Shown here piece by piece: positions 7,700 to 18,359 of a stretch of 64,000 nt of DNA. The stretch covers positions 2,790,001-2,854,000 of the forward strand of contig NC_015726.1 of NCBI RefSeq assembly GCF_000219215.1, read 5' to 3'. Made by a program: the position numbers and the translations under genes. Below the pieces are notes generated by a model. It worked only from the letters and a program-made list of their open reading frames with translations, made no database searches and was not told the origin of the DNA. The number at the start of each line of letters is the position of its first letter. Position 1 is the stretch's first letter. The DNA comes from Cupriavidus necator N-1 (GTDB lineage Bacteria > Pseudomonadota > Gammaproteobacteria > Burkholderiales > Burkholderiaceae).

Positions 7700-9505
7700 C
7701 TATGCCCAGCTGCGGGGTACGGAAAGCGGAAAGTCCAGCAGCATCTGCGCGTAGCTCTTGCCCAGCGGGTCCGAGCGCAGGCTCGCCACGCCGCCACCGC
7801 CCAACGCGCCGTGCATCAGGAAGTTCAGCGCGTGCAGGCCTGGCACGTCGAAGCGCTCGACCTCGCCCTGCACCAGGTGGGCAAAGTACGCGCGCACGGC
7901 TTGCGGAGTGAGCTGCTCGCGCAGCAGTGCCAGGTACTCTGGCTTGCGGGCGATCACGCCGATGTTTTCGTCATCGCCCTTGTCGCCGCTGCGCGCATAG
8001 GCAAGCGTGACCAGTGGCCGCTCGACGCGCGGCTCGCGGGGGAGCGCAGGCGATGCCGGCGCGTCGAGCGCGACCGGCGGCTCCTGCGCCGCGCTCTCTG
8101 CGGCGTTGGGCAGCAGGATCTCGCCAGCCTCGAACTCCACGCGCATCGGCACGTCCGACTTGGGCACCAGGAAGGAAAACACCTTCACCACCGGCTGGAT
8201 GTCCACCCGACCCGAGAAGGAAGAGCGCGTGCCCGCCGCCATGGACGTCCCCGCGGAAGAGCATTCGCGCTGCAGGAGGCTCAGCCCCCTGGCGAGCGGA
8301 TGGCGCGCGCCGATGCGCAGCACCACTTCCCGTGTCGGCAACGCGCGCGCATGCGGGCCATACTGCGATTCGCAGCCGAGCAGCTCGATCACGGTCTCGG
8401 TGTAGTCCGGCATCTGGCGTTCAGCCAGCATGGCGCGGGTGCGCGCCAGCAGCGCCTCGGCGGTGCGGCGCGCCTTTGCGGGAGCATCGATGCCGCGGAT
8501 CGCCATCATCAGGCTGATCTGGTAGCCGTCCTGCCAGGTGGCATTGCCCTTGTAGTGCGTGCCGGGTGCCCGGCCACGCGCGCCATGCACGCGTACGCGC
8601 CCGGGCTCGACCAGTTCCGTGCGCACCATGCGGAAGTCGCAGGTCACGTCCGGCATCAGGTAGTTGGCGGGATCACCGACCTCGTACAGCACCTGCTCCG
8701 CGACCGCGGCCGGATCGATCAGCCCGCCGGTGTCCGCGGGCTTGCTCAGCACGAAGCTGCCGTCGTGCGCGCAGTCGATCACGGGGTAGCCCATGCGCTC
8801 CCAGCCCGGCACGCGCTGCCAGTCGGTAAACAGCCCGCCCGTGGCCTGGGCGCCGCACTCGATCACGTGGCCCGCCAGCGTGCCGGCGGCCAGGCGGTCC
8901 CAGTCGGTCCAGTTCCAGCCGAACTCGTGGGCCAGCGCGCCCACCACGACGGCGCTGTCGACGCAGCGCCCGGCAATGACGATATCCGCGCCCAGCGCCA
9001 GCGCGCGGGCAATGCCTTGCGCGCCGGTGTAGGCGTTGGCCGACCAGGGCTCGGTGGTTGGCACCGGATTGCCGGCAAGGTCAGCCAGCCCCTCGGCGCA
9101 CCACTGCGCGAAGCGCGGCTGCACGTCGTCGCCGCTGACCACCGCGATGCGCGGCGACAGCCCCTGCTGCGCCGCCACCTTGAGCAGTGCGTCCCGGCAG
9201 CCGTGCGGATTGAGGCCGCCCGCATTGGCAACGACACGGATCCCCCGCCGCAGGATTTCACCGAGGTTCGGTCCCATCGCCGCGTGCACGAAGTCGGTGG
9301 CGTAGCCCTGCGCCGGATCCTTGGCACGGGCGCGTGCCAGGATCGACATGGTGGTCTCGGCCAGGTAGTCATAGACCAGATATTGCAGGCCGGGCACCGC
9401 CAGCAGTTGTGGCGTGGCGATGGCGGAATCGCCCCAGAACCCGGAAGCGCCACCGATGCGCACAGTCTTGCCGGCGCGCGCTTCGCCTTGCACGGATTCG
9501 CTCAT
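7700..9505 (-). CDS. atuA: AtuA-like acyclic terpene utilisation protein (DUF1446)
   Basis: 601 residues. The N-terminal about 450 residues form the DUF1446/AtuA domain: it starts VRIGGASGFWGDS, then has VANAGGLNPHG and ADIVIAGRCVDSA. A smaller C-terminal domain begins around ARSGDKGDDENIGVIAR. AtuA is required for citronellol/geraniol catabolism in pseudomonads, but its reaction is not established. The start overlaps the stop of the biotin carboxylase gene (ATGA), so it belongs to the carboxylase operon. AtuA-family proteins also occur outside terpene pathways, so the family call is firm while the terpene role depends on the neighbouring carboxylase. Confidence 0.85.
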   Translation of the reverse strand: MSESVQGEARAGKTVRIGGASGFWGDSAIATPQLLAVPGLQYLVYDYLAETTMSILARARAKDPAQGYATDFVHAAMGPNLGEILRRGIRVVANAGGLNPHGCRDALLKVAAQQGLSPRIAVVSGDDVQPRFAQWCAEGLADLAGNPVPTTEPWSANAYTGAQGIARALALGADIVIAGRCVDSAVVVGALAHEFGWNWTDWDRLAAGTLAGHVIECGAQATGGLFTDWQRVPGWERMGYPVIDCAHDGSFVLSKPADTGGLIDPAAVAEQVLYEVGDPANYLMPDVTCDFRMVRTELVEPGRVRVHGARGRAPGTHYKGNATWQDGYQISLMMAIRGIDAPAKARRTAEALLARTRAMLAERQMPDYTETVIELLGCESQYGPHARALPTREVVLRIGARHPLARGLSLLQRECSSAGTSMAAGTRSSFSGRVDIQPVVKVFSFLVPKSDVPMRVEFEAGEILLPNAAESAAQEPPVALDAPASPALPREPRVERPLVTLAYARSGDKGDDENIGVIARKPEYLALLREQLTPQAVRAYFAHLVQGEVERFDVPGLHALNFLMHGALGGGGVASLRSDPLGKSYAQMLLDFPLSVPRSWA

Positions 9506-11505
9506 GCTTCTTCCTTTGCGGCCACATCGGCCTCCACCCGCGCCAGCAACGAACCGGCACTGGCCTGCCCACCGGCGCGCGCGGGCACCTCCGCCACCAC
9601 GCCGGCAAACGGCGCCAAAATGGTGTGCTCCATCTTCATGGCCTCCAGCACCACCAGCGCCTGGCCCGCTTCCACGTGGTCGCCCTCGGCCACATTGACC
9701 GCGACGATGCGGGCCGTCAGCGGCGCCTGCAGCACGCCGTCGGCGTCGCCCGCATCGCGGCGGCGGCGCGGATCGTGCAGCGGGAACTGCCAGGCGCGGC
9801 CGGACTGGAACAGGTGCAGCGCGTGCTTTTCGGCGGCGAACACCAGCGGATAGGCCACGCCGTCGCATTCGACCAGGGCCGTGCCGTTGGCGGCATCGGC
9901 ACGCAGCACGCGCAGCCTGCATTCCACCGGCGGGTGGTCTTCACCGCGCTGGCGCAGGCTCACGCGCCAGCCGTCGGCGGACACGCGCAGGAACGCTTCC
10001 CAGGCCTTGCCGGCCGCATTCAGCACCACGCTGGAAGCCGCACGCGCAAGCGTGGCCGGCTTGCCGCTGCCGCCCAGCAGCCCCGATGCGGCCAGCGCGG
10101 CGCTTGCCGTCACATGCACCGGAGGCACCGGGGCCTGCAGCGCCGCCTGCATATGGGTGTCGACAAAGCCCGTATGCACGTCATTGCCGGCGAACGCCGG
10201 GTGCGCCAGGCACGCGGCCAGGAACCCCTGGTTGGTGGGCACGCCCAGCAGCGTGCAGTCCTGCACCGATCGCAGCAGCTTGCGGCGCGCCTCTTCGCGG
10301 TCGGCGCCATGCGCGACCAGCTTGGCGACCATCGAGTCATAGTGGGTGGGGATGGCACCGCCCTCTTCCAGCGCATGGTCCACACGTACATCGCGACCAG
10401 CGGCGGGCGGGCGCCAGCGCAGCAGCGGCCCGCCCTGCGGCAGGAAGCCGGCCGGCACGTCCTCGGCGGTGAGTCGCACTTCGATGGCATGCCCGTTGAG
10501 CCGGACCTGGTCCTGCGTGACCGGCAGCGGCTCGCCCGCCGCCACGCGCAGTTGCCATTCGACCAGGTCGAAGCCGGTGATGGCCTCGGTCACGGCGTGT
10601 TCGACCTGCAGCCGGGTGTTCATCTCCATGAAGTAGAAGCTGCCCTCGGCATCGAGCAGGAACTCTATGGTGCCGGCGCCGACGTAGCCGATGGCCTTGG
10701 CCGCGCGCACGGCGGCCTCGCCCATGCGCGCACGCAGCACCGGGCCGACCGCGGGCGACGGCGCTTCCTCGATGACCTTCTGGTGGCGGCGCTGCACGGA
10801 GCAGTCGCGCTCGCCGAGATGGATGACATTGCCGTGGGTATCGGCAAAGACCTGGATCTCCACGTGGCGCGGCGCGATCACGGCGCGCTCCAGGATCAGT
10901 TCGTCTGAGCCGAACGCTGCCGCCGCCTCGGAGCGTGCGCTCGACAGCGCCGCGGGCAGCGCCGCCGCGTCGCGCACCAGCCGCATGCCGCGCCCGCCGC
11001 CGCCCGCCGCAGCCTTGACCATCAGGGGGAAGCCGATGGACCCGGCCTCGGCCAGCAGCGTGGCGTCATCCTGCGCGGCCCCCTGATAGCCGGGCACGCA
11101 GGGCATGTCGGCAGCCAGCATCAGCCGCTTGGCTTCGGCCTTGTTGCCCATGGCGCGGATCGCCGCGGCGGGCGGGCCGACGAAGACCAGGCCGGCGGCG
11201 GTGACCGCCTCGGCAAAGGCGGCGTTCTCGGCCAGGAAGCCATAGCCGGGGTGCACGGCATCGGCACCGCTGGCGCGGGCTGCTTCGACGATGGCGGCAA
11301 TGTTCAGGTACGACTCGCGCGGCGCGGCGGCGCCGATGCACACGGCGCGGTCGGCGCAGGCAAGGTGCGGGCTGTGGCGGTCCGCTTCGGAATACACGGC
11401 GACGGTAGCCAGCCCGAGGCGGCGGGCGGTGCGCATGATGCGCACCGCGATCTCGCCGCGATTGGCAACGAGCAGCGTATGGAAGGATCGGCGGGTAGCA
11501 GACAT
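9502..11505 (-). CDS. atuF: Biotin-dependent acyl-CoA carboxylase alpha subunit (AtuF/LiuD type)
   Basis: 667 residues: a biotin carboxylase domain (LLVANRGEIAVRI at the start, ATP-grasp loop GGGGRGM, MNTRLQVEHAVTE), a linker/BT domain, and a C-terminal biotinyl domain with VLEAMKMEHT, whose Lys (about 624) would carry biotin. It carboxylates biotin with bicarbonate and ATP and works with the carboxyltransferase at 13641. The organisation matches the alpha subunits of 3-methylcrotonyl-, geranyl- and propionyl-CoA carboxylases. With atuA-, atuC-, atuD- and atuE-like neighbours the geranyl-CoA type is the most likely. The start is the ATG just before SATRRSFHT; longer N-terminal extensions have no domain support. 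Confidence 0.85.
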   Translation of the reverse strand: MSATRRSFHTLLVANRGEIAVRIMRTARRLGLATVAVYSEADRHSPHLACADRAVCIGAAAPRESYLNIAAIVEAARASGADAVHPGYGFLAENAAFAEAVTAAGLVFVGPPAAAIRAMGNKAEAKRLMLAADMPCVPGYQGAAQDDATLLAEAGSIGFPLMVKAAAGGGGRGMRLVRDAAALPAALSSARSEAAAAFGSDELILERAVIAPRHVEIQVFADTHGNVIHLGERDCSVQRRHQKVIEEAPSPAVGPVLRARMGEAAVRAAKAIGYVGAGTIEFLLDAEGSFYFMEMNTRLQVEHAVTEAITGFDLVEWQLRVAAGEPLPVTQDQVRLNGHAIEVRLTAEDVPAGFLPQGGPLLRWRPPAAGRDVRVDHALEEGGAIPTHYDSMVAKLVAHGADREEARRKLLRSVQDCTLLGVPTNQGFLAACLAHPAFAGNDVHTGFVDTHMQAALQAPVPPVHVTASAALAASGLLGGSGKPATLARAASSVVLNAAGKAWEAFLRVSADGWRVSLRQRGEDHPPVECRLRVLRADAANGTALVECDGVAYPLVFAAEKHALHLFQSGRAWQFPLHDPRRRRDAGDADGVLQAPLTARIVAVNVAEGDHVEAGQALVVLEAMKMEHTILAPFAGVVAEVPARAGGQASAGSLLARVEADVAAKEEA

Positions 11506-11546
11506 GGGAAATCCTGTGAATCTCGTGGAAGATGCGGCTGGCGCGG

Positions 11547-12392
11547 TCAGCCGGTCGACTGCGCGGCGCGCACCGTGTCGGCATCGAAGCGAACGGTCCA
11601 GGCGGCATCGCGCTTGTCGCGGAATGCCGCCACGCCTTCGGCGCCCTCGCGCCGCATGCATTGCGCAAACTGGCGCGAGGCCTCGTCCAGCAGCGGGCCT
11701 GGCGGCTCGTGGCCGCAGCGGCCGACCAGTGCCTTGAACACGCGGTTGGCATTCGGGCCGCAACGGCCGATGCGCGTCAGCCACTCGGCTATCAGGGCGT
11801 CCAGCTCCGCGCTGTCGGCCGCGAGCTGGTCGACCAGGCCGATGGCTACCGCTGCATCGCCGCTGACGCGCTCGCCGGTCAGGCCCAGGCGGCGCGTGGC
11901 GGCAGCGCCCAGCTTTTGCACCACAAAGGGAGCGATCTGCGCGGCGACAATGCCCAGCGTGGTCTCCGACAACGCAAAGCGCGCATCGCGCGTAGCCAGC
12001 ACGATGTCGGCCGCGCAGGCCAGGCCCATGCCGCCGCCCATGGCCGCGCCCTCAACCGCGGCGATCACCGGCACCGGCAGCACGCTCAGGCGCTCCATGA
12101 AGTAGCCGAACTGGCGGTTGCGCGTGGCGACCGGGTCTTCCTGGCTGGCGTCGGCATCGAGCCGGGACTGGAAGCTGCCCACGTTGCCGCCTGCGCTGAA
12201 GCTGCCGCCGGAGCCGCGCAGCACCAGCGCGCGGACTTCCGGGTCGGCTTCGGCCTGCGCCACGGCGGCGGCCAGCGCGGCCACCACTTCGGGCGCCAAT
12301 GCGTTGCGGGTGGCAGGAATGTTGAGGGTGGCAAACAGTACGCCGCCGGCGCGGCGCACGATCACGGCATCGTTGCATGAGCTGTCAGGCAT
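11547..12392 (-). CDS. atuE: Enoyl-CoA hydratase/isomerase (AtuE/LiuC type)
   Basis: 281 residues of the crotonase fold. The oxyanion-hole segments are visible as SFSAGGNVG and EGAAMGGGMGLACAADI, and the following ALSETTLGI is typical. In the Atu pathway the hydratase adds water to isohexenylglutaconyl-CoA; in leucine degradation LiuC acts on methylglutaconyl-CoA. Its position between the acyl-CoA dehydrogenase and carboxylase alpha genes gives the order C-D-E-F, as in the atu operon. Gaps of 34-41 nt to both neighbours support one transcript. Exact substrate is inferred. Confidence 0.8.
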   Translation of the reverse strand: MPDSSCNDAVIVRRAGGVLFATLNIPATRNALAPEVVAALAAAVAQAEADPEVRALVLRGSGGSFSAGGNVGSFQSRLDADASQEDPVATRNRQFGYFMERLSVLPVPVIAAVEGAAMGGGMGLACAADIVLATRDARFALSETTLGIVAAQIAPFVVQKLGAAATRRLGLTGERVSGDAAVAIGLVDQLAADSAELDALIAEWLTRIGRCGPNANRVFKALVGRCGHEPPGPLLDEASRQFAQCMRREGAEGVAAFRDKRDAAWTVRFDADTVRAAQSTG

Positions 12393-12426
12393 GGCGATCC
12401 TGGCTGGTGGTTGGTTCAGGAACGCG

Positions 12427-13587
<1,161 letters not shown>

Positions 13588-13640
13588 GGTGGTCTCCTGG
13601 TGTCTTGTTGGTTCGGGACGTGTCGAGATGGCGGCGGCGC

Positions 13641-15260
13641 TCAAAAGCGCCCGACACCAAACTGGATCGCATGCGGCTTGCGCAGGCTGGCCTCGCGCGC
13701 GGTGGCCAGCACGAAGGCCAGCACGGCGCGCGTGTCGCGCGGGTCGATGACGCCGTCGTCCAGCAGCAGCCCGCTGGTGACGAAGGCGCTGGCCTGGCGC
13801 TCGAAGTTGGCAACGATATCGGCGGTCTGGCTGGCAAGCTGCGCCTCATCTACCGGCACGCCCTTGCGCGCGGCCTGCTGGCGCGCCACGATCTCAAGCG
13901 TCATGGCGGCCTGCTCGCCGCCCATCACGGCGGTGCGCGCGTTCGGCCACGAGAAGCAGAAGCGCGGCCGGAAGCCCCGTCCGCACATGCCGAAGTTGCC
14001 CGCCCCGAACGAGGCCCCGCAGTACAGTGTGATCTGCGGCACCGTCGAGTTCGACAGCGCCTGGATCATCTTGGCGCCATGCTTGATCATGCCGGCCTCT
14101 TCCGAGGCACGGCCGACGATAAAGCCGGTGGTGTTCTGCAGGAACACGATCGGCGTGTCCGACTGATTGCATAGCTGGATGAACTGCGCGGCCTTGGTGG
14201 CGCCGGCCGGGTCGATAGGACCGTTGTTGGTGATGAAGCCGACCGTATTGCCTTCGATGCGGGCGTGGCCGCACACCGTGCCGGGACCATAGTCGGGCTT
14301 GAACGGCAGCCAGGCGGAGTCGTCGACAATGCGCGCGATCACTTCGCGCATGTCCACCGGGCGCTTCATGTCGAGCGTCATCACGCCGTCCAGCTCCGAC
14401 GGATCGAGCCGCGGAGGGCGGGCGAGCTGCGCGGGCTCCGTCGCCACGGTCGGCCAGTCCAGGCTGGCGACGATGTCGCGTGCGGTGGCAATAGCGTGCT
14501 CGTCGTCCTCGGCCAGGTATTCGGCCAGGCCGCTGACCGTGGCATGCAGGTCGGCGCCGCCCAGCTCCTCATCCGTGGCGATTTCGCCGGTGGCGGCCTT
14601 CAGCAGCGGCGGCCCCGCCAGGAAGGCGCGCGCGCGATTGCGCACCATCACCACGTAGTCGGACAGCCCCGGCATGTAGGCGCCGCCCGCCGTGGACGAG
14701 CCATGCACGACCGTGATCACCGGCAGCCCGGCCGCGGACAGGCGAGCCAGGTTGTAAAACAGCGCGCCGCCGCGGACGAACTTGTCCACGCGGTACTTGC
14801 GCAGGTTGGCGCCGGCCGATTCCACCAGGTGAATGAATGGCAGCCGGTTTTCCAGCGCGATCTCCTGGCAGCGCATCAGCTTCATGTTGCCGGCCTCGGT
14901 CATGGCACCGGCGTCGATGCCGGAATCCGTGGCCAGCACCATGCAGCGCACGCCGCAGACGAAACCGATGCCGGCCACCAGCGAACCGCCGGGGATGGAG
15001 GTCTCGGGGTCGGGATCGTCCATGCCGAAGCCGGCCAGCGTGGCCATCGGCAAGAACGGCGCGCCTGCGTCCAGCAGGCGGCCGATGCGCTCGCGCGGCA
15101 GCAGCGCCCCGCGTCTGGCAAAGGTGGGCCGGGCGCGCTCCGAGGCGGCCACGGCACGCTGTTCGAGGCCATGGAGGCGGTCGATCAGGGCCTGCATGCC
15201 GGCGCGCTGGCTGGCAAAGGCGTCGGAAGATGAGTCGATGCGTGAGTCGATGGGAATCAT
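13641..15260 (-). CDS. atuC: Acyl-CoA carboxylase beta subunit, geranyl-CoA carboxylase-like (AtuC)
   Basis: 539 residues with the two carboxyltransferase halves: GSSTAGGAYMPGLSDYV and FLAGPPLLKAATGE in the first, and NTTGFIVGR, GASFGAGNFGMCGR and VMGGEQAA in the second. It transfers the carboxyl group from biotin to the gamma carbon of a 3-methyl-2-enoyl-CoA. Published structures show that a Phe in methylcrotonyl-CoA carboxylase is Gly in geranyl-CoA carboxylase; aligned by hand on the FYN landmark, this protein has Gly (RGGALFYN, residues 163-170), favouring the longer geranyl-type substrate. First gene of the leftward operon; the operator at 15336 lies 76 nt upstream. The start before IPIDSRI is chosen because upstream residues lack domain similarity. 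Confidence 0.85.
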   Translation of the reverse strand: MIPIDSRIDSSSDAFASQRAGMQALIDRLHGLEQRAVAASERARPTFARRGALLPRERIGRLLDAGAPFLPMATLAGFGMDDPDPETSIPGGSLVAGIGFVCGVRCMVLATDSGIDAGAMTEAGNMKLMRCQEIALENRLPFIHLVESAGANLRKYRVDKFVRGGALFYNLARLSAAGLPVITVVHGSSTAGGAYMPGLSDYVVMVRNRARAFLAGPPLLKAATGEIATDEELGGADLHATVSGLAEYLAEDDEHAIATARDIVASLDWPTVATEPAQLARPPRLDPSELDGVMTLDMKRPVDMREVIARIVDDSAWLPFKPDYGPGTVCGHARIEGNTVGFITNNGPIDPAGATKAAQFIQLCNQSDTPIVFLQNTTGFIVGRASEEAGMIKHGAKMIQALSNSTVPQITLYCGASFGAGNFGMCGRGFRPRFCFSWPNARTAVMGGEQAAMTLEIVARQQAARKGVPVDEAQLASQTADIVANFERQASAFVTSGLLLDDGVIDPRDTRAVLAFVLATAREASLRKPHAIQFGVGRF

Positions 15261-15335
15261 GGCGGCTTGCGTGAGGTTCCGTGATGCATGGATTGCAAAC
15301 CAACACGCTGCCCGGGACAACCGCAATCGCTCAGG

Positions 15336-15354
15336 TTGTGCATAATGTGCACAA
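15336..15354. promoter_or_regulatory. Inverted repeat, probable IclR-type operator
   Basis: TTGTGCA-TAATG-TGCACAA is a perfect 7-5-7 inverted repeat in the 160-nt divergent region between the carboxylase operon and the IclR gene, 67 nt before the IclR start. Its twin at 1269-1287 precedes the other operon. It is positioned to control both divergent transcripts. Confidence 0.7.
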
Positions 15355-15420
15355 GCCAGAAACCCGGGACGCAGGGCGCGGCATCCGCCACCCCCAAAGC
15401 GCCCCCCGACGCACCTTCCC

Positions 15421-16167
15421 ATGCCCACCAAGACCCCCTCGCCCGGCGGCGTGCAGAGCCTGTCCCGAGCCTTCGCCCTGCTCCGGCTGCTCGCCGAGCA
15501 TCACGAGGCGGGACTGACCCTGCCCGAGCTCGCCGCGATAGCGGAGATCGACCGTACCACCGCGCACCGGATGGCGCGCTTTCTGGAATCCGCGGGGTAT
15601 GTCGAGCGCGAGTCGGGGGGCAAGCGTTATCACCTGGGCACTGCCGCCATGGCGCTGGGCCTGCGCGCGATGAACTGGCCGCCGCCCAACAGCGCGCTGG
15701 TGAGCAAGATGAAGGCGCTGGCCCGGCTCACGGGCGACGCGGTGTTCCTGACCGTGCGCATCGGCGACCATGGGCACTGCCTGCATACCGAGGAAGGCAG
15801 CCACCGGATCAAGACCTTCCACTTGCTGACCGGCACTTCCCGCCTGCTGGGCCAGGGCACCGGCAGCATGGCGTTGCTGGCGAAGATGGACAACGAGGCG
15901 GTGCGTGCGCATTACGAGCGGCACCGCGCCGAGTACGCAGCCGGGGGCCTGAGCCTGCTCAGGCTGTTGCGCGGTGTAGAGCGCGCCCGCAAGCTGGGCT
16001 ATGCGCTTGCCGGCGCGGAGGGGGTGGCAGGCGTGGGCATTGCACTGCCCCTGGAAATGGGCGCCGAGGCGGCCATCAGCATCATGTCTACCGCGTCGCG
16101 GATGCCGGCGGCGCGGCGGCATGAGATGGGAGCGATTGTCGGCGCGATGTTTGCGCAGGGAAATTAG
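15421..16167 (+). CDS. IclR family transcriptional regulator
   Basis: 248 residues. An N-terminal winged helix-turn-helix (about 10-75, with LTLPELAAIAEIDRTTAHR as recognition region) is followed by the IclR effector-binding domain. Divergent from the atu-like operon and separated from it by a region with a perfect 19-bp inverted repeat. Because the same repeat occurs before the operon at 1369, this regulator is the best candidate to control both. IclR proteins respond to small organic acids and can be repressors or activators; which applies here is not visible. Confidence 0.9.
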   Translation: MPTKTPSPGGVQSLSRAFALLRLLAEHHEAGLTLPELAAIAEIDRTTAHRMARFLESAGYVERESGGKRYHLGTAAMALGLRAMNWPPPNSALVSKMKALARLTGDAVFLTVRIGDHGHCLHTEEGSHRIKTFHLLTGTSRLLGQGTGSMALLAKMDNEAVRAHYERHRAEYAAGGLSLLRLLRGVERARKLGYALAGAEGVAGVGIALPLEMGAEAAISIMSTASRMPAARRHEMGAIVGAMFAQGN

Positions 16168-16202
16168 GGCCGGTTTCTGGCGCCGACCCAGGCGCCCAGT
16201 CC

Positions 16203-16745
16203 CTACTTCCTCAACTTCCCCTCAAACTGCTTTCGAAACTTGGCCAGTTTCGGCGAGATCACCAAGGCACAGTACCCCTGGCTCGGATTGTCCTGATAGT
16301 AGTTCTGGTGACTTGCCTCGGCGCGCCAGTACGGCTGCTCCGGCTCGACCTGCGTAACGATCGGCGCATCAAAAACCTTGGCCGCGGCCAACTCCCGCAT
16401 CACGTATTCCGCCGTGGCCCGCTGCGCCTCCGAATTCGTAAAGATCGCCGACCGGTACTGCGGCCCCACATCGTTACCCTGCCGGTCCGGCGTGGTCGGG
16501 TCGTGGATGGCGAAGAAGATCTCCAGGATCTGCCGAAAATTGATCACCGACGGATTGAAGGTGACACGCACCACCTCGACGTGCCCGGTATCCCCCTCGC
16601 AGACCTGCTGGTAAGTCGGGTGATCCACATGCCCGCCGGTATAACCGGACTCCACCGCCACCACGCCATCGACCTGCTGGAAAACCGCTTCCAGGCACCA
16701 GAAGCACCCGCCGCCCAGCGTGGCCGTTTCAAGTCCATGTTCCAT
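16203..16745 (-). CDS. msrA: Peptide-methionine (S)-S-oxide reductase MsrA
   Basis: 180 residues with the MsrA active site GGGCFWCLEA (nucleophile Cys 14) and the downstream family segments ESGYTGG, GDTGHVEVV and SQGYCALVI. It reduces the S epimer of methionine sulfoxide in proteins and free methionine using thioredoxin. The length is typical. It is convergent with the IclR gene (35-nt gap) and 78 nt downstream of the acyl-CoA ligase gene, so it may be read with that operon but has no functional link to it. Confidence 0.95.
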   Translation of the reverse strand: MEHGLETATLGGGCFWCLEAVFQQVDGVVAVESGYTGGHVDHPTYQQVCEGDTGHVEVVRVTFNPSVINFRQILEIFFAIHDPTTPDRQGNDVGPQYRSAIFTNSEAQRATAEYVMRELAAAKVFDAPIVTQVEPEQPYWRAEASHQNYYQDNPSQGYCALVISPKLAKFRKQFEGKLRK

Positions 16746-16823
16746 TTGCGCCGCCCCCTTGCGTTGTCGTCTGTGGTGTCACGGCCTCAAGCATAAGCGC
16801 AGATTGGCGCCCTTGCAGCAGAT

Positions 16824-18359
16824 TCAGCCAGGCTGGCGCTGCGCCTCCAGCATCGCGCGCAGTTGCGGCTTGAGCACCTTGCCCAGCGCGCTGCGCGGCA
16901 GGTCGTCCAGCAGCACCACCTCGCGCGGCAGCTTGAAGCGGGCAATGCGCGTAGCCAGCAGTTCGCGCAGCGGCTCCGCCCCCAGCGCGTCGCGCGGCGC
17001 GCCCGGCGCGGGCACGATCACCGCCACCGGCACCTCGCCCCAGCGCGCGTCGGCCACGCCGACGACCGCGCACTCCTGCACCCCGGGCAGGCCGACCAGC
17101 ACGTTCTCGATCTCGGCGGGATAGATGTTCTCGCCGCCCGAGATGATCATGTCCTTGCTGCGGCCGACGACTTCGATGCAGCCGCCGGCATCGCGGTGCG
17201 CGAGGTCGCCGGAATGGAACCAGCCGTCGGCCAGGCCGTTATCAGGCTGGTTCCAGTAGCCCGCCATCACGTTGGCGCCGCGCACCCAGAGTTCACCGAC
17301 TGCGCCCTGCGCCACCTCGGCACCGTCCGGGCCGGCCAGCCGGACTTGCGCCTCCGGCTGCGGCCAGCCGGCATAGCCAGGCCGGGCCAGCGCATCCTGC
17401 AGCTTCAGCACCACCGACACCGGACCGGTCTCGGTCGCGCCATAGACCTGCCCCAGCGGCACACCGCGCGCATGAAAGGCCTCGATATACGACAGCGGGA
17501 TGGTCGACGAACCTGCCATCACGCCGCGCAGCGCCGACAGGTCGGCCCCGGGCCAGCCGGGATGCTCCAGCACCGCGCGCAACGTGGCCGGCACCATCAG
17601 CGACAGGCTCGGCCGCGCCTGCGCGACCGCGCCAAGCCAGGCATCCGGCGCAAAGCGGTCGTGCAGCGTGACTTGCGCCCCGGCCAGCAGCGCCGGCAGC
17701 GTCTGGATGCACAGCCCGCCGACGTGGAACATCGGCAGCACCGACAGCACGTGATCGTCCGCGGTCATGCCATGCGCCCACCAGCTGGCGCGCGCATTGG
17801 CCAGCAGCCCGGCCTGCGTATGCACCGCGCCCTTGGGCTTGCCGGTGGTGCCGGAGGTGTAGGCGAGCAGCAGCGGCGCCTCGTCCGGCACCGGCGGGTG
17901 GGGCACGCCGAACGGCGCGGGATGGTCGACCAGCCGGTCGAGATGCGCGACCTGGCAGCCGCCGCCAGCCTCCTGCGCCAGCCCTGCATGGCGCTCGTCA
18001 TGGAACAGCGCGGCCAGCTGCGTGTGGGCGGCGATGGTACGCAGCTCCGCCGGCGCCAGCCGGTAGTTCAGCGGCACGAACATCGCCCCGACACGCGCGC
18101 AGGCGAACAGCAGCACCAGCTGCAGTTCGTGGTTCAGGCACAGCGTGCCGACGCGCTCGCCCGCGCGGATGCCCCACGTCGCTGCCAGGTGGGCGCTGGC
18201 ACGCTCGACGCGCCGCCACAGCTTGCCGTAGGTGAAGGTGCGGCCCAGGTAGTGCAACGCCGGCCGCCCCGGCGCCGCGGCGGCATGGCCATGCAGCATG
18301 GCCGGCAGCGCGCCCAGCCCGGCGGCGCCCGCACGCATGGCGCGACGGGCGGCGCTCAT
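16824..18359 (-). CDS. Class I adenylate-forming acyl/aryl-CoA ligase
   Basis: 511 residues of the ANL superfamily: P-loop-like LLLAYTSGTTGKPKGAVHT, YGATETGPVS, the hinge GWFHSGDLAHRD and VVGRSKDMIISGGENIYP, and a C-terminal catalytic Lys region (ARFKLPREVVL). It activates a carboxylic acid to its CoA thioester through an acyl-AMP. The start overlaps the stop of the preceding flavoprotein gene (ATGA), so it is the fourth gene of the operon led by the NicX-like dioxygenase. It probably acts late in that route or on the starting acid; the substrate is not deducible by eye. Confidence 0.85.
   Translation of the reverse strand: MSAARRAMRAGAAGLGALPAMLHGHAAAAPGRPALHYLGRTFTYGKLWRRVERASAHLAATWGIRAGERVGTLCLNHELQLVLLFACARVGAMFVPLNYRLAPAELRTIAAHTQLAALFHDERHAGLAQEAGGGCQVAHLDRLVDHPAPFGVPHPPVPDEAPLLLAYTSGTTGKPKGAVHTQAGLLANARASWWAHGMTADDHVLSVLPMFHVGGLCIQTLPALLAGAQVTLHDRFAPDAWLGAVAQARPSLSLMVPATLRAVLEHPGWPGADLSALRGVMAGSSTIPLSYIEAFHARGVPLGQVYGATETGPVSVVLKLQDALARPGYAGWPQPEAQVRLAGPDGAEVAQGAVGELWVRGANVMAGYWNQPDNGLADGWFHSGDLAHRDAGGCIEVVGRSKDMIISGGENIYPAEIENVLVGLPGVQECAVVGVADARWGEVPVAVIVPAPGAPRDALGAEPLRELLATRIARFKLPREVVLLDDLPRSALGKVLKPQLRAMLEAQRQPG

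Noticed and set aside
9334..10908. A 524-residue plus-strand frame across the biotin carboxylase gene
   Set aside because: It is antisense to the biotin carboxylase, whose ATP-grasp and biotinyl motifs are clear; its composition is low-complexity.
13588..13644. N-terminal extension of the atuD-like gene to 13644
   Set aside because: The ATG at 13587 has a strong ribosome site and begins the domain; the extra 19 residues are unlike the family.
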